Assembly (NCBI RefSeq): GCF_900188255.1
Contig: NZ_FZNS01000004.1
Coordinates: forward strand, 62,001-126,000
DNA length: 64,000 nt
Direction of reading: 5' to 3'
Origin: Hymenobacter mucosus
GTDB taxonomy: Bacteria; Bacteroidota; Bacteroidia; Cytophagales; Hymenobacteraceae
A program made the translations under genes and the position numbers. Shown here in pieces: positions 53,714 to 63,700 of the stretch (position 1 is its first letter; each line of letters begins with the position of its first letter). Under the pieces are notes generated by a model, which ran no database searches, was not told where the DNA came from, and saw only the letters and a list, made by a program, of their open reading frames with translations.

Positions 53714-54709
53714 TTAGAACATTGCTGGGTAAGCAGCTCCCGCTGAGCTGCCAACCGGCATAATGGCTTCTAGTTCAGCCAACTCCTGAGGGCTAAGCGT
53801 GATACTTGCGGCTGCCACGTTGGCTTCCAAATACTTACGGCGCTTGGTACCAGGAATGGCAACTACGTTTTGAGCCAGTACCCAGGCAATGGCGAGCTGG
53901 GCGGCTGTCAGGTCCTTCGCCTGAGCGAGGGTCTGTAACTTTTCTACTAGCTCTAAATTCTTGTAGAAGTTTTCGCCCTGGTAGCGAGGAAAGAAGCGCC
54001 GCGAGTCGTTGGCCTCGAAGTCGTCGGGCGATTTGATGTCGCCCGACAAGAAGCCCCGCCCCAGCGGCGAATAAGCCACGAAGCCAATGCCTAGTTCGCG
54101 CGCTGCTTGCAAGGAACCTGTTTCCTCCACGCCCCGGTCGAAGAGGGAGTACTCCGTTTGCAAGGCCGTGATGGGGTGCACCTGATGGGCGCGGCGTAGC
54201 TCCTCCGGCGTCGTCTCCGACACGCCCAGGTAGCGCACTTTCCCTTCCTCCACGAAGCGGCTCATCTCGCCAATGGAATCTTCGATGGGCACGCGTGGGT
54301 CCACGCGGTGCAGGTAGTACAGGTCAACGTAGTCAGTGCCCAGATTCTTGAGCGACCGTTCGATGCACTTGCGGGCGTACTGGGGGTGGCCGTTTAGCTT
54401 ACCGGTATACTGCTCGTTATCATCAACTTCAAAACCAAACTTGGTCGCCAGGATGATGCCCTGCCGGCGGCCAGCCAGAACCTTGCCCACTAGCCGCTCG
54501 TTCAGCATGGGTCCGTACAAATCAGCCGTATCCAGCAGGTTAATGCCCAGTTCCAGAGCGCGGTGCAGTGTAGCTAAGCTTTCAGCCTCATCCGCTTCGC
54601 CATACACGCTCATGCCCGCTACGCCACTGGTCATGCCCATGCAGCCTAGGCCTTCGGCAGGTACTACTAAGCCTTGGCTGCCTAAGGCTACTTTCTTGAT
54701 AGTGCTCAT
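53714..54709 (-). CDS. Aldo/keto reductase (copy 2)
   Basis: 331 residues, very similar throughout to the enzyme encoded at 28725-29714. It has EGLGCMGMTSG, DTADLYG (Asp, Tyr), ATKFG (Lys), YYLHRVD (His) and IPGTKRRKYLEANVAA. NADPH-dependent reduction of aldehydes or ketones in the cytosol is expected. A GACCTTTG element at 54752-54759 on the minus strand resembles a -7 box. It lies upstream of the AraC gene. Confidence 0.92.
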   Translation of the reverse strand: MSTIKKVALGSQGLVVPAEGLGCMGMTSGVAGMSVYGEADEAESLATLHRALELGINLLDTADLYGPMLNERLVGKVLAGRRQGIILATKFGFEVDDNEQYTGKLNGHPQYARKCIERSLKNLGTDYVDLYYLHRVDPRVPIEDSIGEMSRFVEEGKVRYLGVSETTPEELRRAHQVHPITALQTEYSLFDRGVEETGSLQAARELGIGFVAYSPLGRGFLSGDIKSPDDFEANDSRRFFPRYQGENFYKNLELVEKLQTLAQAKDLTAAQLAIAWVLAQNVVAIPGTKRRKYLEANVAAASITLSPQELAELEAIMPVGSSAGAAYPAMF

Positions 54710-54917
54710 TTTGTATCGATTACAGGGTGTAAGAAGGATGTTTTTACCTTACAAAGGTCCTGCAATGAGATAGGCTGGGAGCTACACAAAACACTGCTTT
54801 TCCTACACAAAACGCAGTGCCCAACCCAGGAAATACGGTTGGCCTTTCCGCCTACTACCCAGCACTTAGCTTGCTTTCGACCCGCACGTACCTCTGTACA
54901 TGCCCTGCCGTATAGAA
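54710..54917. other. Intergenic spacer, no gene seen
   Basis: This is the left part of the 361-bp gap between the aldo/keto reductase and mutarotase genes. Besides the possible -7 box at 54752-54759 nothing is recognised. Confidence 0.45.
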
Positions 54918-55008
54918 AAGCCAGTGGCCCTAGCTCCTCGGGTTTGAGTGAGCAGCACCTACGCAGATGCTACCCTCCACAAACTCCAGGAGCCAGAGCC
55001 ACTGGCTT
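54918..55008 (-). terminator. Long structured element downstream of the mutarotase gene
   Basis: An 11-bp outer stem (54918-54928 with 54998-55008), a symmetric 4x4 internal loop and a 6-bp inner stem (54933-54938 with 54988-54993) enclose about 50 bases. On the minus strand the structure ends in TTTTC, so it can end the locus transcript, but the size and internal loop are unusual for a simple terminator. Confidence 0.5.
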
Positions 55009-55070
55009 AGGGCTGTGCAGTACCATCACGTAATGGCGGCTGCACGGCCCACATCAACGCGTATTCTTAC

Positions 55071-56270
55071 TTAGTTACGCACCCCAAAACGGTATTCCGT
55101 GGTGGAGTGAAACGTCTCGCCGGGCTTCAGCACGGTACTCGGGAACGTCGGCTGATTGGGCGAGTCGGGGAAGTGCTGGGTTTCCAAGCAGAAGCCCCCA
55201 TGCTGCTGATAGGTGACCCCACCCTTGCCCGTGAGCGTGCCCTTCAGGAAGTTGCCCGCATAAAACTGCACGCCCGGCTGATCGGTGTACACAGCCATTG
55301 TGCGCCCCGAAGTAGGCTCGTACACGCGCGCGGCCAGTGCCGGCGTAGAACGCATAGCATCGGCCAGCACCCAGTTGTGGTCGTAGCCGCCCGCTACCTG
55401 CTCAATGCGCTCACCTATGCGGTGGGGCTGGCGAAAGTCCATGGGCGTACCCGCTACCGAAGGCAGGGCTCCGGTCGGAATCAGGGTCGCGTCTACGGCC
55501 GTGAAGCGCTCCGCCAGCAGCGTAAGCTCGTGGTCTAGAATGGTAGGTGCCTGGCCCAGGTTGAGGTTGAAGTAGCTGTGGTTGGTCAGGTTGAGCACCG
55601 TAGGCTGGTTGGTGGTGGCGGTGTAGTCCAGGCGAAGGCCGTCCTCTGCCGTGAGGGTATACACCACTTGTACCTGTAACGCGCCGGGGTAGCCCTGTTC
55701 GCCGGCGGCACTGGCGTAGCGCAGCGTCAGGGTCTGTCCGGCGGCCGATGTGCCGGGCGTAGCCTGCCACACTACTTTGTCGAAGCCTTTTGTGCCGCCG
55801 TGCAGGCTGTTGGGGCCGTTATTTACCGGTACCTGGTAGGTTTGACCGTTGAGCGTGAACTTGCCTTGTTTGATACGGTTACCGTAGCGTCCAATTAGGG
55901 CGCCGAAGTAGGGACCTTCGCGCAAGTAAGTGGCGCTGGTGTAGCCCCCCAAATCATCAAAGCCCAGTACTACGTCGCCCAGCTTTCCGTTCTTATCGGG
56001 CACCAGCAAGCTTGTAAGCGTACCTCCATACGTGGTGATGGTAGCTTTAAGGCCGTGCGCATTCGTAAGCGTATACAGGTGCACCTCAGTGCCATCTAGG
56101 GTTTTGCCAAAGTTGCTGGATGTGGGCATACTCGTTGAGGAGGATTGAGTAGAATCGGCGGCGGTGGTGGGAGCAGTGGTTGTGCTGGTAGTATCAGCCT
56201 GCTGGCAGGCAGACACCAACAAACCAGCCACCCCGCCAGCCACAAGGCCAACTCGGAAGAGTGGAGTCAT
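55071..56270 (-). CDS. Secreted aldose 1-epimerase (galactose mutarotase) lipoprotein
   Basis: 399 residues. Lipobox LLVSAC (about residue 22), a Thr/Ser-rich linker to residue 50, then the GalM fold: YGNRIKQGKFTLNGQTYQVPVNNGPNSLHGG, NLTNHSYFNLN (catalytic His) and GFCLETQHFPDSPNQ (catalytic Glu). It interconverts alpha and beta anomers of hexoses or pentoses such as arabinose and xylose released at the surface. It is the last enzyme gene of the polysaccharide utilisation locus, 32 bp after a GH43 gene. Confidence 0.93.
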   Translation of the reverse strand: MTPLFRVGLVAGGVAGLLVSACQQADTTSTTTAPTTAADSTQSSSTSMPTSSNFGKTLDGTEVHLYTLTNAHGLKATITTYGGTLTSLLVPDKNGKLGDVVLGFDDLGGYTSATYLREGPYFGALIGRYGNRIKQGKFTLNGQTYQVPVNNGPNSLHGGTKGFDKVVWQATPGTSAAGQTLTLRYASAAGEQGYPGALQVQVVYTLTAEDGLRLDYTATTNQPTVLNLTNHSYFNLNLGQAPTILDHELTLLAERFTAVDATLIPTGALPSVAGTPMDFRQPHRIGERIEQVAGGYDHNWVLADAMRSTPALAARVYEPTSGRTMAVYTDQPGVQFYAGNFLKGTLTGKGGVTYQQHGGFCLETQHFPDSPNQPTFPSTVLKPGETFHSTTEYRFGVRN

Positions 56271-56302
56271 AAGTGCAGGAAGGGAATCAGGTAGCAGAAA
56301 GC

Positions 56303-57922
56303 CTAGTTAGATTGAGGTACAAGGGCAAAGTTCTCGAAGGTGGCAACAGCCGTAGCGGGGCCGTGGGCCAACACCCCGGCCCGCACGCCCCGGTCCCAGG
56401 GGGGCAGGTAGCTTCCGTTTACGGCAGCGCCACTAGCCGGCATATTTTGCCAGGTAGTACCTCCGTTGCTACTCCAGGCAAAGGTAAATTGGCTGCCTTG
56501 GCGGGCTTGCAACCGCAATTGCAGGCGCTTGGTGGCAGGTAGTATGGTTTCGGCAAGCACCTTCGACTGGCCTTTTTCCTGCTGCACCAGTTGCACCTTA
56601 CCACCGCCAGCTACTAAGGACAAGGTATTGTCTGGGTCGCCGTGGGCTGCTAGGCCGGCCTGGGAGCCTGCTGGCAGGGCGGCGGGGTTAAGCAAGGTAG
56701 TAGTAGCGGTGTAATTCGGGGCCGTGGTTGGTTGCCCAAGGGCCGCGCCGCTGTGGTCGGGACGGGCCGTGAGTTGGAGCTGGCCGCCGCGGAGAGTAAA
56801 GGTTGGCTGTTGCTCCACGGGCCACTGCCAGGTAGGCAGCAGCTTGGCACCCGTAAACTCATCGGTGAACGAGCGCGCAATTGGCGGGGCCGCGGCTATC
56901 GGCGTGCTTCCACCCCGGAACTCCGGCCAGCCAGCGGCCGTCCACACAAACTCGCTGAGCACGCCCTGACGACCCACAAATTCCTGGCTTTGTGCAGCGT
57001 AGGCGTGGTGCAGCATAAACCAGCGCCCCTGGTGTTCAATGGCCGTACCATGACCGGGGCACTTCCAAGTATCGTTGTTTATTAGTACCGGGTTCTTGGC
57101 ATACTTTTCCCAAGGGCCCAGCAGATTTTTGGCCCGGGCTACCCCGGTAGCATAGGTGCAGCCCCGACCGCAGCAGCCGTTGCCGGCGTAAAATGCATAG
57201 AAGTACCCTTCGTGGCGAACAATGGATACTCCTTCTACCAAGTTGCCCTCCCAGGTGGCCGGATCATTGCGAAATAGCTCCTGCTTCTCTCCTACTAGCG
57301 CCGTGCGGGCATCGTTTAGGCGCTGGGCCCAGATGGGCGTGGGCTGCTGCACGCTGTTGCCGTCCTCTTTCCAAATAAGGTAAAGCTGGCCGTTCTCGTC
57401 GCGCATGGGGAAGCCATCAATGGAGCCATCGGGCTGGCCCACTAGGGGGCCGTGGTCGGTGTAGGGTCCAGCCGGGTTGTCGGCGCTGGCTACGCCCACG
57501 GCTAGGTTGCCGCCGCGCTTGTGCGCTGTGTAGAACACGTAGGTTTTCTGGCCTTCCTGGCTGATTTCAGGAGCCCAGAAGTAGTAGTCGGCCCAAGCGG
57601 GCCGCTCACCCGGAAACACATGACCCACCAACTGCCAGTCGGTCAGGTTCTTGGACGTTAGCAGGGGAAAAACTGGTCCCCAGTTAGAAGTAGTAGCAGT
57701 AGCCCAATAGGTGTCGCCCACTTTCGTTATCGACGGGTCGGGAAAGTCGCCGGCCAGCACCGGGTTCGGAATAGCCAGTGGTGCGGCCGTAGTGGTTGGT
57801 GCGGCGGCCGGGCTGGCGGCAGTAGTGGTAGTAGCAGGGCGCTGGCAGGCGGAAAGCAAGCTGCCAGCTACCAGTAGGGAGCTGGTCAGGCGGCGAAACG
57901 GGAAGGGCAAGGACAAATGCAA
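56303..57922 (-). CDS. GH43-family glycoside hydrolase lipoprotein
   Basis: 539 residues. Lipobox LLSAC (Cys26), then a five-bladed GH43 propeller: GDFPDPSITKVGDTYW (Asp base near 62), SIDGFPMRDENGQLYLIWKE (second Asp) and NLVEGVSIVRHEGYFYAFYAGN (Glu acid). The C-terminal 190 residues form a beta-sandwich (SFTDEFTGAKLLPTWQW...), a usual GH43 accessory domain. Beta-xylosidase or alpha-L-arabinofuranosidase activity is expected. A Cys cluster (GNGCCGRGC) near the active site could form disulfides. Confidence 0.9.
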   Translation of the reverse strand: MHLSLPFPFRRLTSSLLVAGSLLSACQRPATTTTAASPAAAPTTTAAPLAIPNPVLAGDFPDPSITKVGDTYWATATTSNWGPVFPLLTSKNLTDWQLVGHVFPGERPAWADYYFWAPEISQEGQKTYVFYTAHKRGGNLAVGVASADNPAGPYTDHGPLVGQPDGSIDGFPMRDENGQLYLIWKEDGNSVQQPTPIWAQRLNDARTALVGEKQELFRNDPATWEGNLVEGVSIVRHEGYFYAFYAGNGCCGRGCTYATGVARAKNLLGPWEKYAKNPVLINNDTWKCPGHGTAIEHQGRWFMLHHAYAAQSQEFVGRQGVLSEFVWTAAGWPEFRGGSTPIAAAPPIARSFTDEFTGAKLLPTWQWPVEQQPTFTLRGGQLQLTARPDHSGAALGQPTTAPNYTATTTLLNPAALPAGSQAGLAAHGDPDNTLSLVAGGGKVQLVQQEKGQSKVLAETILPATKRLQLRLQARQGSQFTFAWSSNGGTTWQNMPASGAAVNGSYLPPWDRGVRAGVLAHGPATAVATFENFALVPQSN

Positions 57923-57984
57923 CGTGCGTAAAAGGAAGGGTGAACAACAAAGAAAGCAACTACTGGCATTCTACCAGCCGCGTG

Positions 57985-59061
57985 CTACTCTCCGGCTGGC
58001 TTGGGCAGTGCGGTACCTAGGGCCACGGGGGTGCCAAAGTCGGGCGTGCCATCTGCTTTCCAGGTAAACTTCTGCATGCGGGGGCTACGGTTGTCGCCAC
58101 AGCCCTGGCCGGAGTTTGGGTTAGCATGGTAAATAATCCAGTCCTCAGTGCCATCCTTCGACTTGAAGAAACCATTATGGCCCGGCCCGAATGCCCGACC
58201 CGCCGGATTTTTCACGAATACGGGCGTGGCCGACTTCGTCCAAGAGCTGAGCTGCATGGGGTCGGCCGTGGAAGACGCCGTGAGCATACCCAGGGCGTAG
58301 TCGTCGGTACTGCAGTGGCTGGCCGAATACACCAGAAACGTTTTGTCGCCGTGCTTTAGGATTTCCGGGCCCTCGTTCACGTCGGGCTCCCCGTTGGTTT
58401 CCCAGTTATATTCGGGATGCGACAACTCCACGCGCGGACCCGTGAGGGTCCAGGGGTTGCTCATCTCCGAAATGTAGAGGCGCTGCGTGCCGCTGGCCTC
58501 CACCTCATGGCCCGACCAGATGAGGTAGCGCTTGCCGTTCTGTTCGAGCACGGTCCCGTCAATGGCCCACAAGTCACTGGTGGGGTTAGCAATGCGCCCC
58601 TTGTACGTCCACGTACCCGTAGTAGGGTCGGCGGAGGCATTTTCCAGTACGTGCACGCGGTGGCCAGCGCAGCAGAAGGGGTCGGCGGAGTAGTAGATGT
58701 ACCACTTGCCATCGAAGAAGAAGAGCTCGGGCGCCCATAAGTCGCGCTGGTTGATACTAGCCTGCTGGGGCGTCCAGACTATTGTACTAACGGCCGAACC
58801 CAACTCCGACATCTTCGCCGTTTTGCGAATGACGATGTTGCCGCCGGTGGTGCTCGTATAGTAATACGTGTTGTCTTTCAAGTACACCCACGGATCGGGG
58901 CCCACCGTGAGCAGCGGGTTGGTGAAAGTAGTAGAGGTAGGTGGGGCCGGGGGGCTGGGGGGCGTGGGTGTAGGAGCCGGCGACGAACCATTTTGACACG
59001 CCAGCGTCAGGGCTAATACCCCAACTGGAAGCAGGCGCGAAAGACGTGAAAGGGAAACCAT
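57985..59061 (-). CDS. GH43-family arabinofuranosidase-like lipoprotein
   Basis: 358 residues. Lipobox LTLAC (Cys22), a Pro-rich linker, then a single-domain propeller: LTVGPDPWVYLKDNTYYY (Asp base), SDLWAIDGTVLEQNGKRYLIWSG (Asp) and EPDVNEGPEILKHGDKTFLVYSAS (Glu). It lacks an accessory domain. The pattern is that of GH43 arabinan- or arabinoxylan-active enzymes. It lies 62 bp upstream of the second GH43 gene and likely shares its transcript. Confidence 0.9.
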   Translation of the reverse strand: MVSLSRLSRLLPVGVLALTLACQNGSSPAPTPTPPSPPAPPTSTTFTNPLLTVGPDPWVYLKDNTYYYTSTTGGNIVIRKTAKMSELGSAVSTIVWTPQQASINQRDLWAPELFFFDGKWYIYYSADPFCCAGHRVHVLENASADPTTGTWTYKGRIANPTSDLWAIDGTVLEQNGKRYLIWSGHEVEASGTQRLYISEMSNPWTLTGPRVELSHPEYNWETNGEPDVNEGPEILKHGDKTFLVYSASHCSTDDYALGMLTASSTADPMQLSSWTKSATPVFVKNPAGRAFGPGHNGFFKSKDGTEDWIIYHANPNSGQGCGDNRSPRMQKFTWKADGTPDFGTPVALGTALPKPAGE

Positions 59062-59127
59062 ATAGCGGATAGGAAGAAAGGCGAATACGGAACGTTACAA
59101 ACCCGGTGCTCTACCTTGATGAGAAAG

Positions 59128-59164
59128 AAAGAGCCGCCCCGACGCGAGGCCGGCACGGCTCTTT
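59128..59164 (-). terminator. Terminator-like hairpin between susD and the GH43 genes
   Basis: A 9-bp stem (59128-59136 with 59156-59164) with a GC-rich loop; on the minus strand it runs into TTTCTTTC. It could reduce read-through from susCD into the enzyme genes. Confidence 0.65.
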
Positions 59165-59184
59165 ACTAAGAAGCAGCTAGTAGC

Positions 59185-60735
59185 TTACCAGCCTGGGTTT
59201 TGCTGGTAGCGCGCCAGGTCAACTTCGGTTTGCAGAATCGGCAGCAGGCGGGAGCGGCCCACTTGGAAGGAGTTGAAGTCTGTATCGCGCGCCTTGAGCT
59301 GGTCTATGCTGGCTTGGCTATCGAGCAGGCCCCAGCGCTTGAGGTCAAACCACCGCAGCCCTTCGCCCGTGAGTTCCGTCACGCGCTCGTGCATGATTTG
59401 CGTGCGCAAGCTGGCCTGGCTGAAGCTACCCGCCGTGAGTGGGGCCAGCCCTACCCGAGTGCGAACTTGGTTGATAAGCGGAATGGCGTTGCCGGTCTGG
59501 TTTTGCTCGTTGAGGGCTTCGGCTTGGAGCAGCAGGACATCGGCGTAGCGCATCACGCGGTGATTAATGGGCGAGTCGAAGTTCTCGAAGGTGCGGTAGT
59601 AATCCGTCTGGTACTTGCGCCAGTAGATGCGGCTCAGGTCGCGGGCGTTGCCTTTGAAGCGCCTCAGGAAGCCGTTGCCATACACCAGCGTGTCAGCATC
59701 TACGGGCAGCGCCGTAGTAAACTGCCGACGGTTGTAGAATACCGTAGCCGCGAGGCGCGGGTCGCGGGCACCGGTAGTGGTTCCTTCCTGCAAAAACTCG
59801 TTTACAACCCAGGGGCGCACCTCCCCGTCCACGAAGCCGGCGCCGGGCACCCCCCAGAACTGGGAGCGTTGGCCGCCTTCCGAGGACGTAGCATCGTCGC
59901 CATCGTTGCCGCCCAGCTTGGCATCCGAGAACTGGACCTCGAAAATAGACTCGGTGTTGTTCTCGGTGGTGTGGCGGAAGTTATCCGTGTAGTTGGTAGT
60001 CAGCCGGTACTGGTTTGAACTGATAACCTCGGCAAACTGAGCCGAAGCCAATGCCCACTGTTTGTTCTGCATGTACACTTTGCCGAGCAGGGTAGCCGCC
60101 GCGCCCCGGGTAGCACGCCCCATATCGTTGCCACCGGAATAGGTGGCATCCAAATCGGGCTTGGCTTGCTGCAAGTCGGCAATCACTTGCTCCCATACTT
60201 GCGCTTCGGTAGCCTGCGCAGGTAAGTTGGTTGGGTCTGAGGGAGTAAGGGCCAGCGGCACGTTGCCGTAAAGCGCCGCGAGGTTGTAGTAGTATAAGGC
60301 CCGCAAAAACTTAGCCTCGGCCAGTACCCGCTTCTTCAGCGTTTCATTCATTTGAATGGCTGGCACATTGGCTAGGACCTGGTTGGTACGCCAGATGGCC
60401 CGGTAATGGTCGCGCCACAGGTTCTGGGATACCTCAAAGTCGTAGTTCGCCTGGGTAAAGCGCGTGAAGTCGGCCAGCTCGCCCCAGGGGCTTTGGCTGA
60501 AGCTGTCATCAGAGCGTAAATCGTAGGCAAAGTGCAGCCAGCGGCGGTAGGTACCTAGCTGCTGCAGGCCGCTGTAGGCCGCGTTAATACCCTTTACGGC
60601 GTCAGCCTCGGTTTGCCAGAACGATTCCGTGGTGGGCTGATTAGGGTTGATCTGGTCCAGGTAATCCTTTTCGCAGGCTGTCGTCAGCAGCAAGCTGCTC
60701 GCAACCACGGCTAATCGGAGAGTATGTAATTTCAT
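59185..60735 (-). CDS. SusD/RagB-family outer-membrane glycan-binding lipoprotein
   Basis: 516 residues. Lipobox LLLTTAC (about residue 21), EKDYLDQINPNQPTTESFWQTEADAVKGINAAY is the SusD N-terminus, and TPR-like helices follow. The C-terminal RYADVLLLQAEALNEQNQTGNAIPLINQVRTRVGLAPL and ERVTELTGEGLRWFDLKRWG are diagnostic. It caps the SusC channel and binds oligosaccharides. It starts 44 bp after the susC stop, as usual. Confidence 0.96.
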   Translation of the reverse strand: MKLHTLRLAVVASSLLLTTACEKDYLDQINPNQPTTESFWQTEADAVKGINAAYSGLQQLGTYRRWLHFAYDLRSDDSFSQSPWGELADFTRFTQANYDFEVSQNLWRDHYRAIWRTNQVLANVPAIQMNETLKKRVLAEAKFLRALYYYNLAALYGNVPLALTPSDPTNLPAQATEAQVWEQVIADLQQAKPDLDATYSGGNDMGRATRGAAATLLGKVYMQNKQWALASAQFAEVISSNQYRLTTNYTDNFRHTTENNTESIFEVQFSDAKLGGNDGDDATSSEGGQRSQFWGVPGAGFVDGEVRPWVVNEFLQEGTTTGARDPRLAATVFYNRRQFTTALPVDADTLVYGNGFLRRFKGNARDLSRIYWRKYQTDYYRTFENFDSPINHRVMRYADVLLLQAEALNEQNQTGNAIPLINQVRTRVGLAPLTAGSFSQASLRTQIMHERVTELTGEGLRWFDLKRWGLLDSQASIDQLKARDTDFNSFQVGRSRLLPILQTEVDLARYQQNPGW

Positions 60736-60779
60736 GGGAAGTCTCGGATGGGAAGAGTGAGCGAAAGCGAGCCGGCGGC

Positions 60780-63700
60780 TTAGAAGCCAAGTTGGGCGCC
60801 GATGGAAACCGTGCGGATGTTGGGGTAGCTGCCCTCATCCACGCCGCGCGACAACAGGCCCAGGCCCACTACTTCGGGGTCGTAGCCAGTGTAGTCCGTG
60901 ACAGTGAACAGGTTCTGGCCCGTTACATAAAAGCGCAGGCTGTTCACGCCCTTCACCCGGTCCGTCAGGGTTTTGGGGATGGTGTAGCCGATCTGCACGT
61001 TTTTCAGGCGCAGGTAGGAGCCATCTTCCAGCCACCGAGTAGAATTGATGCGGGAGTTGTTGATAGCGGCCTCACCGGCCTGCCCGCCCCCGCCCGAGAT
61101 AATGGCCCGGGGAGTAGTGGTAGAGAGGTTAGTGGGCGTCCAGGGGCTGAAGTCTGCGCGGTAGTTGCCGTTGTCGTCGGTGCGGTCCAGCCAGTAACGG
61201 CCCGTATTCAGAATGTCGTTGCCTTGTACTCCCTGCAGGAAAGCGGCCACGTCGAAGCCCTTAAAGCTGGCCGTCAGGTTCAGACCGTACTGCAACTTGG
61301 GGAACACGCGCCCCACGTGGGCGCGGTCGGCGGCGCTAATCAGGCCGTCGCCATTCACATCCTTATAGCGCACGTCGCCGGGCTGGGCGTTGGGCTGGGC
61401 GCTGTTGGCAATGTTGTCGCCGGTCTGGAAAATACCGTCGAACTGGTAGAGGAAGAAGGAGCCCAGCTCGTAGCCAACCTCGGTGCGGGTGGATTCGCCG
61501 GGGCCCGAAACAAAGAACGGCGAGTTGGCCGCGTTGCCCAGGCTAGTAACCTTATTTCTCAGGGTGGTCACGTTACCTGTGACACTATACTTAAAGTCTT
61601 TGCGGTTTTCATTGTAGCCCAGCAGCAGTTCGAGCCCCCGGTTCTGGATGCGCCCTACCGGCTGGTAAGGGTTGCTGCCAGCATTGCCCAGGACGATGGG
61701 CTGGGGAGGATCTACGTTGGCGTTTCTGGTTTCCGACTGGTAGTAGTCAGCCGAGAGCGTAACCCGATCTTCCAGCAGGCCCAGGTCGAAGCCGATATTG
61801 GTGGTGCGGCGCTCTTCCCAGGTAATATTGGGACTGGGCAACTGAGTCTGAACGCTACCATTCTGAATGTTATCACCGCCGAAGGGGTAATTCACGTTGG
61901 TGTTGATTACCCCCTGCCAGCGGTAGGCACCGGAATATTCGCCGCCCAGTTGCTCATTGCCCAGCACGCCGTAGCTGGCACGCAGCTTCAGGTTGCTGAT
62001 GGAAGTTACATCAGCCATAAATGCCTCCTGCGAGATGCGCCAGCCGGCGGAAGCAGCGTAGAAGTTCCGGTACCGATCGGCCGGGCTAAAGCGCGACGAA
62101 CCATCCCGACGGAAAGCGCCCGTCAGTAGGTAGCGCTGGTTATAATCGTAGGTAACCTGCCCAATCCAGGAGCGCTTGTTGTACACGGAAGTACTACCCT
62201 GCACCTGAGGCGAACTGCTGCCCGCGTCCAAAGCCCAGTAGTACACAGGGCCGGTACCGTAGCCGTTGTTGCGGCCCCGGGTAAACTCGTTGCGCTGGTG
62301 CTGCTCGGTGTAGCCAGCTACGGCCGTTACGTTGTTCTGTCCGAAGCTTTTATCGAACGTCAACGTATTTTCCACCATGGTAAACAGGTTGTTGCCCTGG
62401 TTTTCAGCGTAATACGAGGGGTTTAGTGGGTCATTCTGGCGCCACTGCCCATACTGGCGCTTTTCCCGGTCGTGGTAGCCCAGGTACTCCGCGCCCATAT
62501 TCAGGCGGTAGCGTAGGAAGCTAAAAATGTCCAGCTCCCCGTACACATTGCCCTGAAGGCGGTTGTTTACGTTGGTGTTGTTGAGCAGCTTCTGCAGGGC
62601 AATGGGGTTAGTGCCGAAGGTGCTGGCGTTGTTATTGCCGAAGCCAAAGCCACCCGGATTTGCCGCATCCATCACCGGAATAACGGGCAGCATGCGCAGC
62701 ACGTCCAGGAAAGGTAGCCCGTTGAGTTGAGTTTGGTTGGTGCGCGCCAGTTGCAGGTTTTCGCCCACGCGCAGGCGGCCCCGGTTGAAACCCGAGTTTA
62801 AACGCACGCTGTAGCGCTCAAATTTGGGGCCTTGCACCGTACCCTTTTGGGTAAAGTACCCGCCGGAAAGCAGGAAGTTGGAGTTTGGCCCGCCGCCCGA
62901 AAAGCCTAGGTTGTAATCCTGCACCGAGCCGGTGCGAATCAGCTCCTTTTGCCAATCAGTATCGACGCCCGTTAGGTTGGCAGCGAAGGGCTGCGCCGCG
63001 CGGCCCGCGTTCTGATAGGCCTGCCGGTTGATGACGGCCCACTCCTGAGCGTTCATCAAATCGTAGGTTTTGTTGATTTTCTGAACCCCAGCGTAAGTAT
63101 TAAAGGAAATGGCCGGCGTACCCGACTTGCCCTTTTTAGTAGTAATGATAATTACGCCGTTGGCCCCGCGGGAGCCGTAGGGCGCTAGGGAGGCCCCGTC
63201 CTTCAACACCTGAATTGACTCCGCATCCTGGGGATTGAAGTCCCGGATATTATCTACCCACAGCCCATCAATGATGTACAAGGGGCCGCTGCCGCCGTTG
63301 ATGGAACCCAAACCACGAATGTTTACGATGGGGGCCTGACCAGGCACGCCGGAGTTGATTACCTGCACACCGGGTAGGCGACCCTGAATACCCTCGCTAA
63401 TGGTTGCTACGGGAGCCCGCTGGGCTTCGCGCCCGCTCAAGGAAGCCACCGACCCCGTTACATCTTGGCGGTTCTGGGTCAAATAGCCCACTACCACTAC
63501 CTCATTCAGGGCTTTGGTATCGGGAGCAAGGCTAATGTTCACTTCCGGGCGGCCACTTACCGGAACCTCCTGGGTAACGTAACCAACGAAGGAAAACGAG
63601 AGGGTAGCATTGTCGGCAACACTGAGCGTGTACCGACCATCAGAATCGGTAGTGGCGCCGTTGGTAGTGCCCCTTTCCAGCACTGTAACGCCGGGCATGC

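Noticed and set aside
59200..60018. 272-codon plus-strand frame inside susD
   Set aside because: Antisense to conserved SusD C-terminal motifs; no start context or known domain.
60792..62129. 445-codon plus-strand frame inside susC
   Set aside because: Antisense to a clear SusC barrel; Val/Ala/Gly-rich composition typical of shadow frames in GC-rich DNA.
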